Positions 17,893 to 26,211 of a DNA stretch of 64,000 bases are shown one piece after another; the stretch's first letter is position 1, and each line of letters begins with the position of its first letter. Origin of the DNA: Allobosea sp035944375 (GTDB lineage: Bacteria > Pseudomonadota > Alphaproteobacteria > Rhizobiales > Beijerinckiaceae). The stretch lies in NCBI RefSeq assembly GCF_035944375.1, contig NZ_DASZBE010000018.1; one strand, given 5' to 3'. Both the position numbers and the translations under genes were made by a program. The notes beneath the pieces were generated by a model. That model was given only the letters and a program-made list of their open reading frames with translations. It was not told the origin of the DNA and made no database searches.

Positions 17893-19158
17893 TCAGCGCA
17901 GCAGGGCCCAGGCCTTCAGGAAGAAGTCGGGCGCACCGAAATTGCCGGATTTGAGCGCGATCACCATGTCGCGGCCCTGCGCGACACGGGTCCAGGGCAC
18001 GCCGGGATCGATCTCCGGCCCGATCTCGAGCAGGCCGATGCCGAGCCCCTGGACGACGGCTCCCGAGGTCTCGCCGCCCGCCACGAGAAGGCGCGAGACG
18101 CCGCCCTCGGCCAGAAGGGCCGCCGTCTGCGCAAAGGCGTGCTCGACCGTCTCGCCGGCCCTCTCGCGCCCGAGCCTGTCCTGAATGGCCGCGACCTCCG
18201 CCGGATCGTCGCTGGAATAGAGCAGGAAGGGGGTCTCCGGCGCCTGTGCCAGCGCCCAGGCGGCGAGCCCCGCCGCATCCTGCGCGCCCGACACCAGCGC
18301 CATCGGATCGACCTTCAGGGCCGGATAGCCGGCCTCGATCGCCTTAGCGATCTGGCCGCGCGTCGCTGTCGAGCAGCTGCCGGAGATGATGCCGGCGCGG
18401 CCCTTCGGCGCCGCGAGGCTCGCGGCGATCTCGCGCTCCGGCAGCAGGCCGGCACGGCGGAAGTTCTGCGGCAGGCCCATCGCGATGCCGGAGCCGCCGG
18501 TGAGGAGCTTGTGATCGGCAACCGCCTCGCCCAGCACCATCAGATCGGCATTGGTGAGCGCATCGGTCACGACATAGCGCACGCCCTCGGCCGTCAGCGC
18601 GTCGAAGCGAGCCTTCACCGCATCGGCCCCGGCCAGCACGGTCGCGTAATCGACCAGCCCGACCGCGGCCGTGGTCTGCGCGTCCATGAGGCGGATCAGG
18701 CTCGAATCCCGCATCGGCGTCAGCGGATGGTCCTTCATCGAGCTTTCGTGAAGCGGCACCGCGCCGACGAAGAGATAGCCTTGGTAGATCGAGCGGCCAT
18801 TGGCCGGAAAGGCGGGGCAGACGATGGCGAGACCCGCGCCGAGCCGCTGGGCCAGCGCATCGGCGACGGGGCCGATATTGCCCTGCGCCGTCGAGTCAAA
18901 GGTCGAGCAGTATTTGAACAGGATCTGCCGTGCGCCCGCAGCCAGCAGCGCCTCGCAGGCGGCCAGAGAATCGGCGATGGCCTCGGCCACCGGGTTGGTG
19001 CGCGACTTCAGCGCGACGACGACGGCGTCAGCCTCCGGCAGTGCCTGGCCGGGGCGGGGAACGCCGATAGTCTGCACCGTGCGCATGCCGCTGCGGTTCA
19101 GCATCAGCGCCACATCGGTCGCGCCCGTCATGTCGTCGGCGATCACACCCAGCAGCAT
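17893..19158 (-). CDS. otnK: Four-carbon acid sugar kinase (3-oxo-tetronate kinase, OtnK/DUF1537 family)
   Basis: 421 residues with the family blocks: N-terminal LLGVIADDMTGATDVALML, the catalytic-pocket FKYCSTFDST, the C-terminal GSCSTATRGQI and the ATP-binding GGETSGAVVQGLG. OtnK enzymes phosphorylate 3-dehydrotetronate during use of D-threonate, L-threonate or erythronate. The start at 19158 (MLLGVIADD) has GGAGGAAAG upstream. The aldolase (OtnC), isomerase (OtnI) and dehydrogenase partners are absent nearby, so the substrate is unassigned. Divergent from the peptide-binding-protein gene at 19431. Confidence 0.9.
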   Translation of the reverse strand: MLLGVIADDMTGATDVALMLNRSGMRTVQTIGVPRPGQALPEADAVVVALKSRTNPVAEAIADSLAACEALLAAGARQILFKYCSTFDSTAQGNIGPVADALAQRLGAGLAIVCPAFPANGRSIYQGYLFVGAVPLHESSMKDHPLTPMRDSSLIRLMDAQTTAAVGLVDYATVLAGADAVKARFDALTAEGVRYVVTDALTNADLMVLGEAVADHKLLTGGSGIAMGLPQNFRRAGLLPEREIAASLAAPKGRAGIISGSCSTATRGQIAKAIEAGYPALKVDPMALVSGAQDAAGLAAWALAQAPETPFLLYSSDDPAEVAAIQDRLGRERAGETVEHAFAQTAALLAEGGVSRLLVAGGETSGAVVQGLGIGLLEIGPEIDPGVPWTRVAQGRDMVIALKSGNFGAPDFFLKAWALLR

Positions 19159-19283
19159 CGTCTTTCCTCCGTTCGGCATTGTGCCGGTCTCGTTGGGTGG
19201 TCTTGTAGCGGCCCGCTGCCGTCAAGGCGATGCAGCACGGCGCATGAGGGCCACGGCCACACCGCCCAAAGCTGGCAGCCGAA

Positions 19284-19293
19284 TTGCATGCAA
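19284..19293. promoter_or_regulatory. Possible operator: perfect 10-bp palindrome in a divergent intergenic region
   Basis: TTGCATGCAA lies between otnK (start 19158) and the peptide-binding-protein gene (19431), with further GCATGC and TTGCAT fragments at about 19310 and 19363. The symmetry suggests a regulator site, but a 10-bp palindrome is weak evidence by itself. Confidence 0.3.
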
Positions 19294-19430
19294 GCCGCCT
19301 CCGTAACGGCATGCAGTCGGAGGCGGAGGCTGCAGTGCGGCATCGACGTCGCTGCGATTTTGCATCACTCTGGTACCAACCGGAACGATCTTCGGCGATC
19401 ATGACCGTAGACGACAACAGGGGACATTCG

Positions 19431-20936
19431 ATGAAGCTGCTCACCGCCCTGGCCTCGGCCACCGTTCTCACGCTGGCCACCCTGCCCGCGATGGCACAGG
19501 CCCCCTCGACCCTGCGCATCGGCCTGCAGGAGGACCCCGACGTGCTCGATCCGCACAGGGCGCGCACCTTCGTCGGCCGGATCGTCTTCAAGGGGCTTTG
19601 CGACAAGCTCCTCGACATCACGCCCGATCTGAAGATCGTGCCGCGGCTCGCGACCGAGTGGTCGTTCTCGGCCGATGGGCTGACGCTGACGATGAAGCTG
19701 CGCAGCGACGCCAAGTTCCATGACGGCGAGGCTTTCAACGCCGAGGCCGCCAAGGCCAATCTCGAGCGCGCCCGGACCCTGCCCGAGTCACTGCGCAAGT
19801 CCGAGCTCGCCTCGGTCGAGAGCATCACCGTCGTCGATCCCACCACGATCGCGCTCAAGCTGAAGCGGCCGGATGCGACGCTGCTCGCGCAGCTCACCGA
19901 CCGTGCCGGCATGATGCTGGCGCCCAAGAGCCTCGCGGGCGATGTCGGCTCGAAACCCGTCTGCTCCGGTCCCTACAAATTCGTCGAGCGGGTGCAGAAC
20001 GACCGCATCGTTCTCGAGCGCTTCAAGGAGCATTGGGAAGCGCAGAACTATCATTTCGACCGCGTGATCTACCGCGCGATTCCCGACACCACGGTGCGGC
20101 TGGCCAATCTGCGCTCGGGCGAGCTCGACATGCTGGAGCGGCTGGCGCCGACCGACGTCAAGTCGGCCCGCTCCGACAAGTCGCTCGCCGTCTCCAGCGT
20201 GGCCAATCTCGGTTATCAGGGCATCACCATCAACACCGCCCATGGCGACGCCGCCAAGCAGCCGATGGGCATGGACAAGCGCGTCCGCCAGGCGCTCTCG
20301 CTCTCGATCGATCGCAAAGTCCTGAGCCAGGTCGTGTTCGAGGGCCTCTACGAGCCCATCGTCCAGCCCTTCAACCCCGGCAACCCCTATGTCAGCGCCG
20401 ATTTCCCGGTGCCGGCGCGCGATGTCGCCAAGGCCAAGGCGCTGCTCAAGGAAGCCGGCCACAGCAAGGTCTCGGTCGAGCTCTTCGTCACCAACAACCC
20501 GGTCGACGCCCAGCTCGGCCAGGTGATCCAGGCGATGGCGGCCGAAGCCGGCATCGACATACAGATCCGCTCGACGGAGTTCGCCAGCCAGTTGCGCGAC
20601 CAGCAGCAGGGCAAGTTCCAGATGAGCCGCATCGGCTGGTCGGGCCGCATCGATCCGGATGGCAACCTGCACCAGTTCGTCACCACCAAGGGCAACCAGA
20701 ACGACGGGCGCTATTCCAACGCCGAGGTCGACCGGCTGCTCGACGAAGCCCGCACGATCTATGACGTCGCCGAGCGCAAGAAGCGCTACGACGCCGCGCA
20801 GAAGTTCCTGCAGGACGAGCTGCCGATCGTCTATCTCTACAATCAGACGGTCTTTTTCGCGATGCGCGCCAATATGAGCGGCTTCGTGATCAGCCCCGAC
20901 GGCATGATCCGGCTGGCGGGGATCAAGCGCTCTTGA
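19431..20936 (+). CDS. Peptide ABC transporter substrate-binding protein (SBP family 5)
   Basis: 501 residues. Sec signal peptide MKLLTALASATVLTLATLPAMAQ with likely cleavage after AMA, then the SBP_bac_5 fold beginning STLRIGLQEDPDVLDPHRA and containing the conserved LTMKLRSDAKFHDGEAFNAE. Such proteins bind di- or oligopeptides, glutathione, nickel chelates or related solutes. AGGGGA precedes the ATG; the open frame upstream lacks a signal peptide. First gene of the cluster with DppB/DppC-type permeases (21148, 22092), separated from them by a palindromic repeat. The gamma-glutamyltransferase-like gene downstream suggests gamma-glutamyl compounds as substrate (inference). Confidence 0.92.
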   Translation: MKLLTALASATVLTLATLPAMAQAPSTLRIGLQEDPDVLDPHRARTFVGRIVFKGLCDKLLDITPDLKIVPRLATEWSFSADGLTLTMKLRSDAKFHDGEAFNAEAAKANLERARTLPESLRKSELASVESITVVDPTTIALKLKRPDATLLAQLTDRAGMMLAPKSLAGDVGSKPVCSGPYKFVERVQNDRIVLERFKEHWEAQNYHFDRVIYRAIPDTTVRLANLRSGELDMLERLAPTDVKSARSDKSLAVSSVANLGYQGITINTAHGDAAKQPMGMDKRVRQALSLSIDRKVLSQVVFEGLYEPIVQPFNPGNPYVSADFPVPARDVAKAKALLKEAGHSKVSVELFVTNNPVDAQLGQVIQAMAAEAGIDIQIRSTEFASQLRDQQQGKFQMSRIGWSGRIDPDGNLHQFVTTKGNQNDGRYSNAEVDRLLDEARTIYDVAERKKRYDAAQKFLQDELPIVYLYNQTVFFAMRANMSGFVISPDGMIRLAGIKRS

Positions 20937-20965
20937 GGATGTCCGTGCCTGTTCGGAGTTACGCG

Positions 20966-21130
20966 CTTCCCTTCCCCCTTGTGGGGAAGGGAGAGGGATG
21001 GGGGTGGCTCCACTTGGCGATACAGTTCCTGTTTTCGCGCATGGCACGATCTCTATCGCCTAAGCTGACCGTCGCGCGTCCCTGCTTTCCGCCCCCCACC
21101 CCTAGCCCCTCCCCACAAGGGGGAGGGGAA
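20966..21130. repeat. Palindromic intergenic repeat, family B copy 2
   Basis: Inverted arms CCTTCCCCCTTGTGGGGAAG and CTCCCCACAAGGGGGAGG flank a ~85-bp centre. Positioned between the binding-protein and DppB-type permease genes of one operon; such stem-loops can make the binding-protein mRNA more abundant than that of downstream genes. Confidence 0.88.
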
Positions 21131-21147
21131 TCGCGTAGAGCCACATC

Positions 21148-22092
21148 ATGCTCGCGCTGATCGGCCGCCGCGTCCTGATCGCGATCCCGACGCTGTTTCT
21201 GGTGTCGCTGTTCGTGTTCGCCCTGCAGCGTGCGCTGCCGGGCGATCCGTTCCTCGTCATCGCCGGCGAGGAGCGCGATCCGGAGGTGATCGCACGCTTG
21301 CGCGCCATCTACCGCATGGACGATCCCGTCATCGTTCAATTCTTCGCCTGGCTCGGCCAGGTGATGCAGGGCGATTTCGGCCGTTCGCTGCGCACCGGCG
21401 AGCCTGTGCTCGGGCTGATCCTGCAGAAGCTGCCGGTGACACTGCAACTCGCCATCGCCTCGATCCTCGTCGCCATCGCCATCGGCATTCCCGCCGGCGT
21501 GCTGGCGGCGCGGCGCAAGGACACGGTGGTGGATTACTCGACGAGCGCGCTGGCGCTGTCGGGGCTGTCGATCCCGAATTTCTGGCTGGGCATCATGCTG
21601 ATCCTGGTCGTGTCGGTTGAACTGAAATGGCTGCCGGCTTCAGGCTACGAGCCGTTCTTCAGCGACCCAAAGGGTGCGATCGAGCGGCTGATCATGCCGG
21701 CCTTCGTTCTCGGTTCGAGCCTCGCCGCCTTTCTGATGCGGCATACGCGCTCGGCCATGCTGGAGGTGCTGCGCTCCGACTATGTCCGCACCGCGCGCGC
21801 CAAGGGGCTGGACGAGGACGCGGTCGTGAACCGGCATGCGCTCCGAAACGCGCTGGTGCCGATCATCACGCTGACGACGATCCTGTTCGGCGAATTGCTG
21901 GCGGGCGCGGTGCTGACCGAGCAGGTCTTCACCATTCCCGGCTTCGGCAAGCTCATCGTCGATGCGGTGTTCAACCGCGACTACGGCGTCGTGCAGGGCG
22001 TGGTGCTGTGCACGGCCATTGGCTTCATCCTGATGAACCTGCTCGCCGACGTGCTCTACATCCTGGTCAACCCGCGGCTGAGGGAGCAGTGA
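21148..22092 (+). CDS. Peptide ABC transporter permease, DppB-like
   Basis: 314 residues: N-terminal DppB/OppB domain with TM1 at about residues 9-30, a periplasmic stretch with LPGDPFLVIAGEERDP, then five more membrane segments and the EAA loop VRTARAKGLDEDAVVNRHAL. Forms the channel with the DppC-like partner, whose start codon overlaps its stop (ATGA). The domain is complete and appears functional. Confidence 0.93.
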   Translation: MLALIGRRVLIAIPTLFLVSLFVFALQRALPGDPFLVIAGEERDPEVIARLRAIYRMDDPVIVQFFAWLGQVMQGDFGRSLRTGEPVLGLILQKLPVTLQLAIASILVAIAIGIPAGVLAARRKDTVVDYSTSALALSGLSIPNFWLGIMLILVVSVELKWLPASGYEPFFSDPKGAIERLIMPAFVLGSSLAAFLMRHTRSAMLEVLRSDYVRTARAKGLDEDAVVNRHALRNALVPIITLTTILFGELLAGAVLTEQVFTIPGFGKLIVDAVFNRDYGVVQGVVLCTAIGFILMNLLADVLYILVNPRLREQ

Positions 22093-22976
22093 TGACGACG
22101 GCAGCCACCGACACGCTCGCCACGCCTCCGGAACTCGCCTTGCGGCCACGGCCGGGCGTGCTGGTGCGCCTCTCCCGAAACCGCTCCGCGCTGATCGGCG
22201 GCGCCATCGTGCTCGCCTTCGTGCTGATGGCCGTGCTGGCGCCGCTGCTGCCGCTCGCCGATCCGCTGAAGTCGAACTTCCTCGCCATCCGCAAGCCGCC
22301 CTCGGAGCTCTACTGGTTCGGGACGGACGAACTCGGGCGCGACCAGGTCTCGCGGCTGTTCTTCGGCGCCCAGGCCTCGCTGCTGGCGGGCATCGTCTCG
22401 GTCGTGATCGCGCTCGCCATCGGCATTCCCTTCGGGCTGCTGGCGGGCTGGTATGGCGGCTGGATCGACGCCGCGATCTCGCGCGTCACCGAGGCGATGC
22501 TGGCCTGCCCCTTCCTGATCCTAGCGATCGCGTTCGCGGCCGTGCTCGGGCCCTCGCTGACCAATGCGATGATCGCGATCGGCCTCTCGGCCGTGCCGGT
22601 CTTCGTGCGTCTGGTGCGGGCGCAGGTGCTGAGCGTCAAGGCCGAGGACTTCGTCGAGGGCGCGAGGGCCGTGGGCGCCCGCGACCTGCGGATCGTGCTG
22701 CGCCACATCCTGCCCAACATCCTCTCGCCCATCGTCGTGCAGTCGACGCTGTTCATGGCGCAGGCCATCATCCTCGAGGCGGCCCTGTCCTTCCTCGGGC
22801 TCGGTCAGCAGCCCCCTGCCCCGTCCTGGGGCCAGATGCTGAACGTCGCCAAGAATTTCATGGAGCAGGCGCCGTGGATGTCGGTGGCACCGGGCGTCTG
22901 CATCTTCCTCGCCGTGCTCGGATTCAACCTGCTCGGCGATGGCTTACGCGACGTCCTCGATCCCAAAGAAAATTGA
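22092..22976 (+). CDS. Peptide ABC transporter permease, DppC-like
   Basis: 294 residues with the N-terminal OppC/DppC segment (RLSRNRSALIGGAIVLAFVL) and the conserved YWFGTDELGRDQVSRLFFGA, followed by five membrane segments and the EAA loop VEGARAVGARDLRIVLRHIL. Its ATG overlaps the DppB-like stop by the ATGA arrangement, so the two are translationally coupled. No dppD/dppF ATPase genes follow; the next gene is the gamma-glutamyltransferase homologue. Confidence 0.93.
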   Translation: MTTAATDTLATPPELALRPRPGVLVRLSRNRSALIGGAIVLAFVLMAVLAPLLPLADPLKSNFLAIRKPPSELYWFGTDELGRDQVSRLFFGAQASLLAGIVSVVIALAIGIPFGLLAGWYGGWIDAAISRVTEAMLACPFLILAIAFAAVLGPSLTNAMIAIGLSAVPVFVRLVRAQVLSVKAEDFVEGARAVGARDLRIVLRHILPNILSPIVVQSTLFMAQAIILEAALSFLGLGQQPPAPSWGQMLNVAKNFMEQAPWMSVAPGVCIFLAVLGFNLLGDGLRDVLDPKEN

Positions 22977-22991
22977 GCCTAAGGACCACCC

Positions 22992-24791
22992 ATGTTCACG
23001 ACCCGGCCTGAAATCCTCGGCACTTTCGGTGTCTGCACCTCGACGCACTGGCTCGCGACCGCGACCGGCATGGCGATGCTGGAGAAGGGCGGCAACGCCT
23101 TCGACGCCTGCGCGGCGGCCGCCTTCGTGCTGCAGGTCGTCGAGCCGCATCTGGTCGGCCCCGGCGGTGAGATGCCGGCCGTTTTCTATTCGGCGAAGTC
23201 GAAGAAGGTCGAGGTGATCTGCGGCCAGGGCACGGCGCCGGAGGCCGCCACCATCGAGGCCTTCAAGGCGCTGGGGCTCGATCTCGTGCCCGGTTCGGGT
23301 CTGCTCGCCGCCGTCGTGCCCGGCGCCTTCGGCGGCTGGATGACGCTGCTGCGCGACCATGGCCTCTTGCCGCTGCGCGAGGTTCTGGAGCCGGCGATCG
23401 GCTATTTCGAGAACGGCCACCCGATGCTGCCGCGCGTCTCGGACACCATCGCCGGGCTGACCGACCTGTTCACCAACGAATGGCCGACCTCGGGCGAGGT
23501 CTATCTGCCGGGTGGGCAGGTGCCGCAGGCCAAGGCTCTCTTCCGCAACAAGGCCGCGGCCGAGACCTACAAGCGCATCCTGAGCGAGGCGGAGGCCGCC
23601 GGCGGCAGCCGCGAGAAGCAGATCCAGGCGGCCTATGACGCCTGGTACAAGGGCTTCGTCGCGGAGGCGATCGACACATTCTGCCGGACGACGGAGGCGA
23701 TCGATTCCTCCGGACGCCGCCACAAGGGCCTGCTCACCGCCAACGACATGGCGCGCTGGCAGCCGACCTACGAGACGCCCGCCAGCGTGACCTATCACGG
23801 CTGGGAGGTCTTCAAGATCGGGCCCTGGGGCCAGGGCCCCGTCTTCCTGCAGACGCTGAAGATCCTCGAGGGCATCGACATCGCCGGGATGGGGCCCGAC
23901 AGCGCCGCCTTCGTCCACCATGTCGCGGAGGCGATGAAGCTCGCCTTCGCCGACCGCGAGGCCTATTACGGCGACCCCGATTTCGTGAAGGTGCCGCTGG
24001 CGACGCTGCTCTCAGAGGATTATGCCCGCGGCCGCCGCAACCTGATCACCGACACCGCCTCGCAGGAACTGCGCCCGGGCATGATCGCCGGCTTCGAGGC
24101 GCAGGTGGCGCAGGCCATGGCCGGCGTGCGCTACGCCGGACAGGCCGGCAAGGGCGACGCGACAGTCGGCGAACCGACGACGGCGGCGATGGTCGCGGCC
24201 GGGCGGCGCGGCGACACGGTGCATATCGACGTCATCGACAAATGGGGCAACATGATCGCCGCCACCCCCTCGGGCGGCTGGTTCCAGTCCTCGCCGGTGA
24301 TCCCGGCACTCGGCTTCCCTCTCAACGCGCGCGCCCAGGCCTTCTTCCTCGACGAGGGGCTGCCCTCGGCGCTGGCGCCGTTCAAGCGGCCGCGCACGAC
24401 GCTGACGCCCTCGCTGGCCTTCGAAAACGGCGAGCCGCGCCTCGTCTTCGGCACGCCCGGCGGCGACCAGCAGGAGCAGTGGCAGCTCGGCCTGTTCCTG
24501 CGCCGCGTGCATCACGGCCTCAACCTGCAGGAGGCGATCGACCTGCCGCTGTTCCACACCCAGCACTTCCCCTCGACCTTCTATCCGCGCGAGGCCAAGC
24601 TCGGCCATCTGGCGGTGGAGGAGAGCATCGGCGAACGGGTGCTGGCCGATCTCGTCGCGCGCGGCCACAAGCTGGAGCGGGCGCCGGCCTGGACCATCGG
24701 CCGCCTCACCGCCGCCGAAAAGAGCGCCGACGGTCTCTTGCGCGCGGCCGCGACGCCACGTCTGATGCAGGCCTACGCGGCCGGCCGGTGA
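22992..24791 (+). CDS. Gamma-glutamyltransferase-family Ntn hydrolase
   Basis: 599 residues, the usual length for GGT. The autoprocessing/nucleophile threonine should be Thr409 in GDTVHIDVIDKWGNMIAA, which aligns with the TTHxSVVDxxGNAV motif of known GGTs; a P-S-G-G in place of the usual glycine-rich oxyanion sequence follows. No signal peptide is visible, unlike periplasmic GGTs, so the product is probably cytoplasmic and acts after import. Starts 15 bp after the DppC-like gene, in the same operon. May hydrolyse gamma-glutamyl amides or be one of the GGT-like acylases; substrate is inference. Confidence 0.9.
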   Translation: MFTTRPEILGTFGVCTSTHWLATATGMAMLEKGGNAFDACAAAAFVLQVVEPHLVGPGGEMPAVFYSAKSKKVEVICGQGTAPEAATIEAFKALGLDLVPGSGLLAAVVPGAFGGWMTLLRDHGLLPLREVLEPAIGYFENGHPMLPRVSDTIAGLTDLFTNEWPTSGEVYLPGGQVPQAKALFRNKAAAETYKRILSEAEAAGGSREKQIQAAYDAWYKGFVAEAIDTFCRTTEAIDSSGRRHKGLLTANDMARWQPTYETPASVTYHGWEVFKIGPWGQGPVFLQTLKILEGIDIAGMGPDSAAFVHHVAEAMKLAFADREAYYGDPDFVKVPLATLLSEDYARGRRNLITDTASQELRPGMIAGFEAQVAQAMAGVRYAGQAGKGDATVGEPTTAAMVAAGRRGDTVHIDVIDKWGNMIAATPSGGWFQSSPVIPALGFPLNARAQAFFLDEGLPSALAPFKRPRTTLTPSLAFENGEPRLVFGTPGGDQQEQWQLGLFLRRVHHGLNLQEAIDLPLFHTQHFPSTFYPREAKLGHLAVEESIGERVLADLVARGHKLERAPAWTIGRLTAAEKSADGLLRAAATPRLMQAYAAGR

Positions 24792-24801
24792 GGAAGAACG
24801 C

Positions 24802-25527
24802 ATGACCTGGTCCATCGTCGCCCGCGACGCCGCCACCGGCGCCTATGGTGTCGCCGTCTCGACCTGCGCCTTCGCGGTCGGCTCGCGGGTGCCCTATGGC
24901 GGCGGCCGCATCGGCGCCATCGCGACGCAGGCCTTCGTCAACCCGCTCTACGGGGTCGACGGGATGCGCCTCCTCCAGGAGGGCCGATCGGCGGTCGAGA
25001 TCATCGCGACGCTGACCGCAGCCGACGAAGGCCGCGCCCACCGTCAGCTCCACGTGATCGACCGCGAGGGCAAGATCGCCGCCTTCACCGGAGCCTCCTG
25101 CATCGACTGGTGCGGCGCGGTCGACGGACCGCAGGTCTCCGTCGCCGGCAACATGCTCAGCGGACCCGAGGTGATCCAGCAAACGCTGAAGGCCTATATC
25201 GCGGCCTCCGCGCTGGATTTCGACGAGCGGCTGCTGGTCGCGCTGGAGGCCGGCGAGAAGGCGGGCGGCGACAAGCGCGGCCGGCAATCGGCGGCGATCC
25301 GGATCTGGTCGGGCGAGCCTGTGCCGAGCTTCGACATCCGCGTCGATGACCACGCCGACCCGCTGGCCGAGTTGCGCCGGCTCTGGCGGATCGCGCATCA
25401 GCGCTATGTCCCCTTCCAGCAGGCGTCTCCCTCGCGCTCCCGGCCGGCGGGCGTGACCGACCGCGACGAACTCGACCGGCTCTGCACGACTTATGCGCAG
25501 GCGTGGAATGCGCGGCATCCCGGGTAA
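24802..25527 (+). CDS. DUF1028 family protein (Ntn-hydrolase-like)
   Basis: 241 residues matching DUF1028 from the start: TWSIVARDAATGAYGVAVST, the central VPYGGGRIGAIATQAFVNPL and the later VSVAGNMLSG. The family has an Ntn-hydrolase-like fold of unproven activity and is often found beside peptide transporters and GGT-like acylases. Begins 11 bp after the GGT-like gene and probably shares its substrate class. No signal peptide or membrane segment. Confidence 0.88.
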   Translation: MTWSIVARDAATGAYGVAVSTCAFAVGSRVPYGGGRIGAIATQAFVNPLYGVDGMRLLQEGRSAVEIIATLTAADEGRAHRQLHVIDREGKIAAFTGASCIDWCGAVDGPQVSVAGNMLSGPEVIQQTLKAYIAASALDFDERLLVALEAGEKAGGDKRGRQSAAIRIWSGEPVPSFDIRVDDHADPLAELRRLWRIAHQRYVPFQQASPSRSRPAGVTDRDELDRLCTTYAQAWNARHPG

Positions 25528-25614
25528 GCTGTTCCGCCCGGGACTCCAGATGGCAGGCGGGATGCGCTACACCTGCCGCTACGTCCGGTGGCCAGAGCGG
25601 CAGGAGACATCGAC

Positions 25615-26154
25615 ATGGCAGCCGACAGCGACGCGCTGGAGCGCCGGATCGCCAAGCTGGAAAGCCAGCTCGCGGCCCTGACGGCGATGATTTCCGCTAC
25701 GCCCGGCGGCGCGCTCGCGATCAGCGCACCCGGCGGCATCAGCATCGCCGCCGGCGGCGCCTTGACGGTCACGGCGGGAAGCGCTTTCGCCCTGTCGGCC
25801 GGCAGCATCTTCTCCGTCAGCGCCGGGACGCGAATCAGGCTGGCCGGCGGGCAGGACATCACGCTCGACAGCCGGCAGTGCCATGTTCAGGCGACGGTCG
25901 ATCTCAGCCTCTCCAGCGACCAGTCCTTCGCGATCGAGGCCGCGAAGGACCTGACGATTGTGACCGGCAAGAAGCTCGCGGTGACGGCCGCCGACGAAGC
26001 GACGGTGAAGAGCGGCAGCGCCCAGCTCGAGCTCAAGAAGGATGGGTCGGTGACGCTGCGAGGGCGCGACATCACCACCAGCGCGTCGGGCCGTGTCACC
26101 GTGAAATCGAGCGCCAATACGGTCATCAAGGGCAGCAAGATCGGCCAGAACTGA
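25615..26154 (+). CDS. Orphan VgrG-tip-like beta-helical protein
   Basis: 179 residues: an N-terminal coiled-coil segment (about 1-28, DALERRIAKLESQLAALTAM), then a beta-rich repetitive region with short strands (GGISIAAGGALTVTAGSAFALS and similar), ending in IKGSKIGQN. The C-terminal D-G-S-V-T-L-R-G-R-D-I pattern resembles the DUF2345 / gp5 beta-helix at the tip of VgrG spikes of type VI secretion or phage tails, but there is no gp27/gp5 core and no secretion gene nearby. The start at 25615 has AGGAG 9 bp upstream. Last gene of its strand block. Function unknown; it may trimerise as a needle. Confidence 0.72.
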   Translation: MAADSDALERRIAKLESQLAALTAMISATPGGALAISAPGGISIAAGGALTVTAGSAFALSAGSIFSVSAGTRIRLAGGQDITLDSRQCHVQATVDLSLSSDQSFAIEAAKDLTIVTGKKLAVTAADEATVKSGSAQLELKKDGSVTLRGRDITTSASGRVTVKSSANTVIKGSKIGQN

Positions 26155-26211
26155 GGTTGCGTGATCGTCCGGCCTGCGGGAGAGGCCTGCGCCTCCCCCC
26201 GGCTGGACCGT

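Noticed and set aside
16392..17954. A 520-codon plus-strand frame over matA
   Set aside because: Antisense shadow of malonyl-CoA decarboxylase, His/Arg-rich without motifs.
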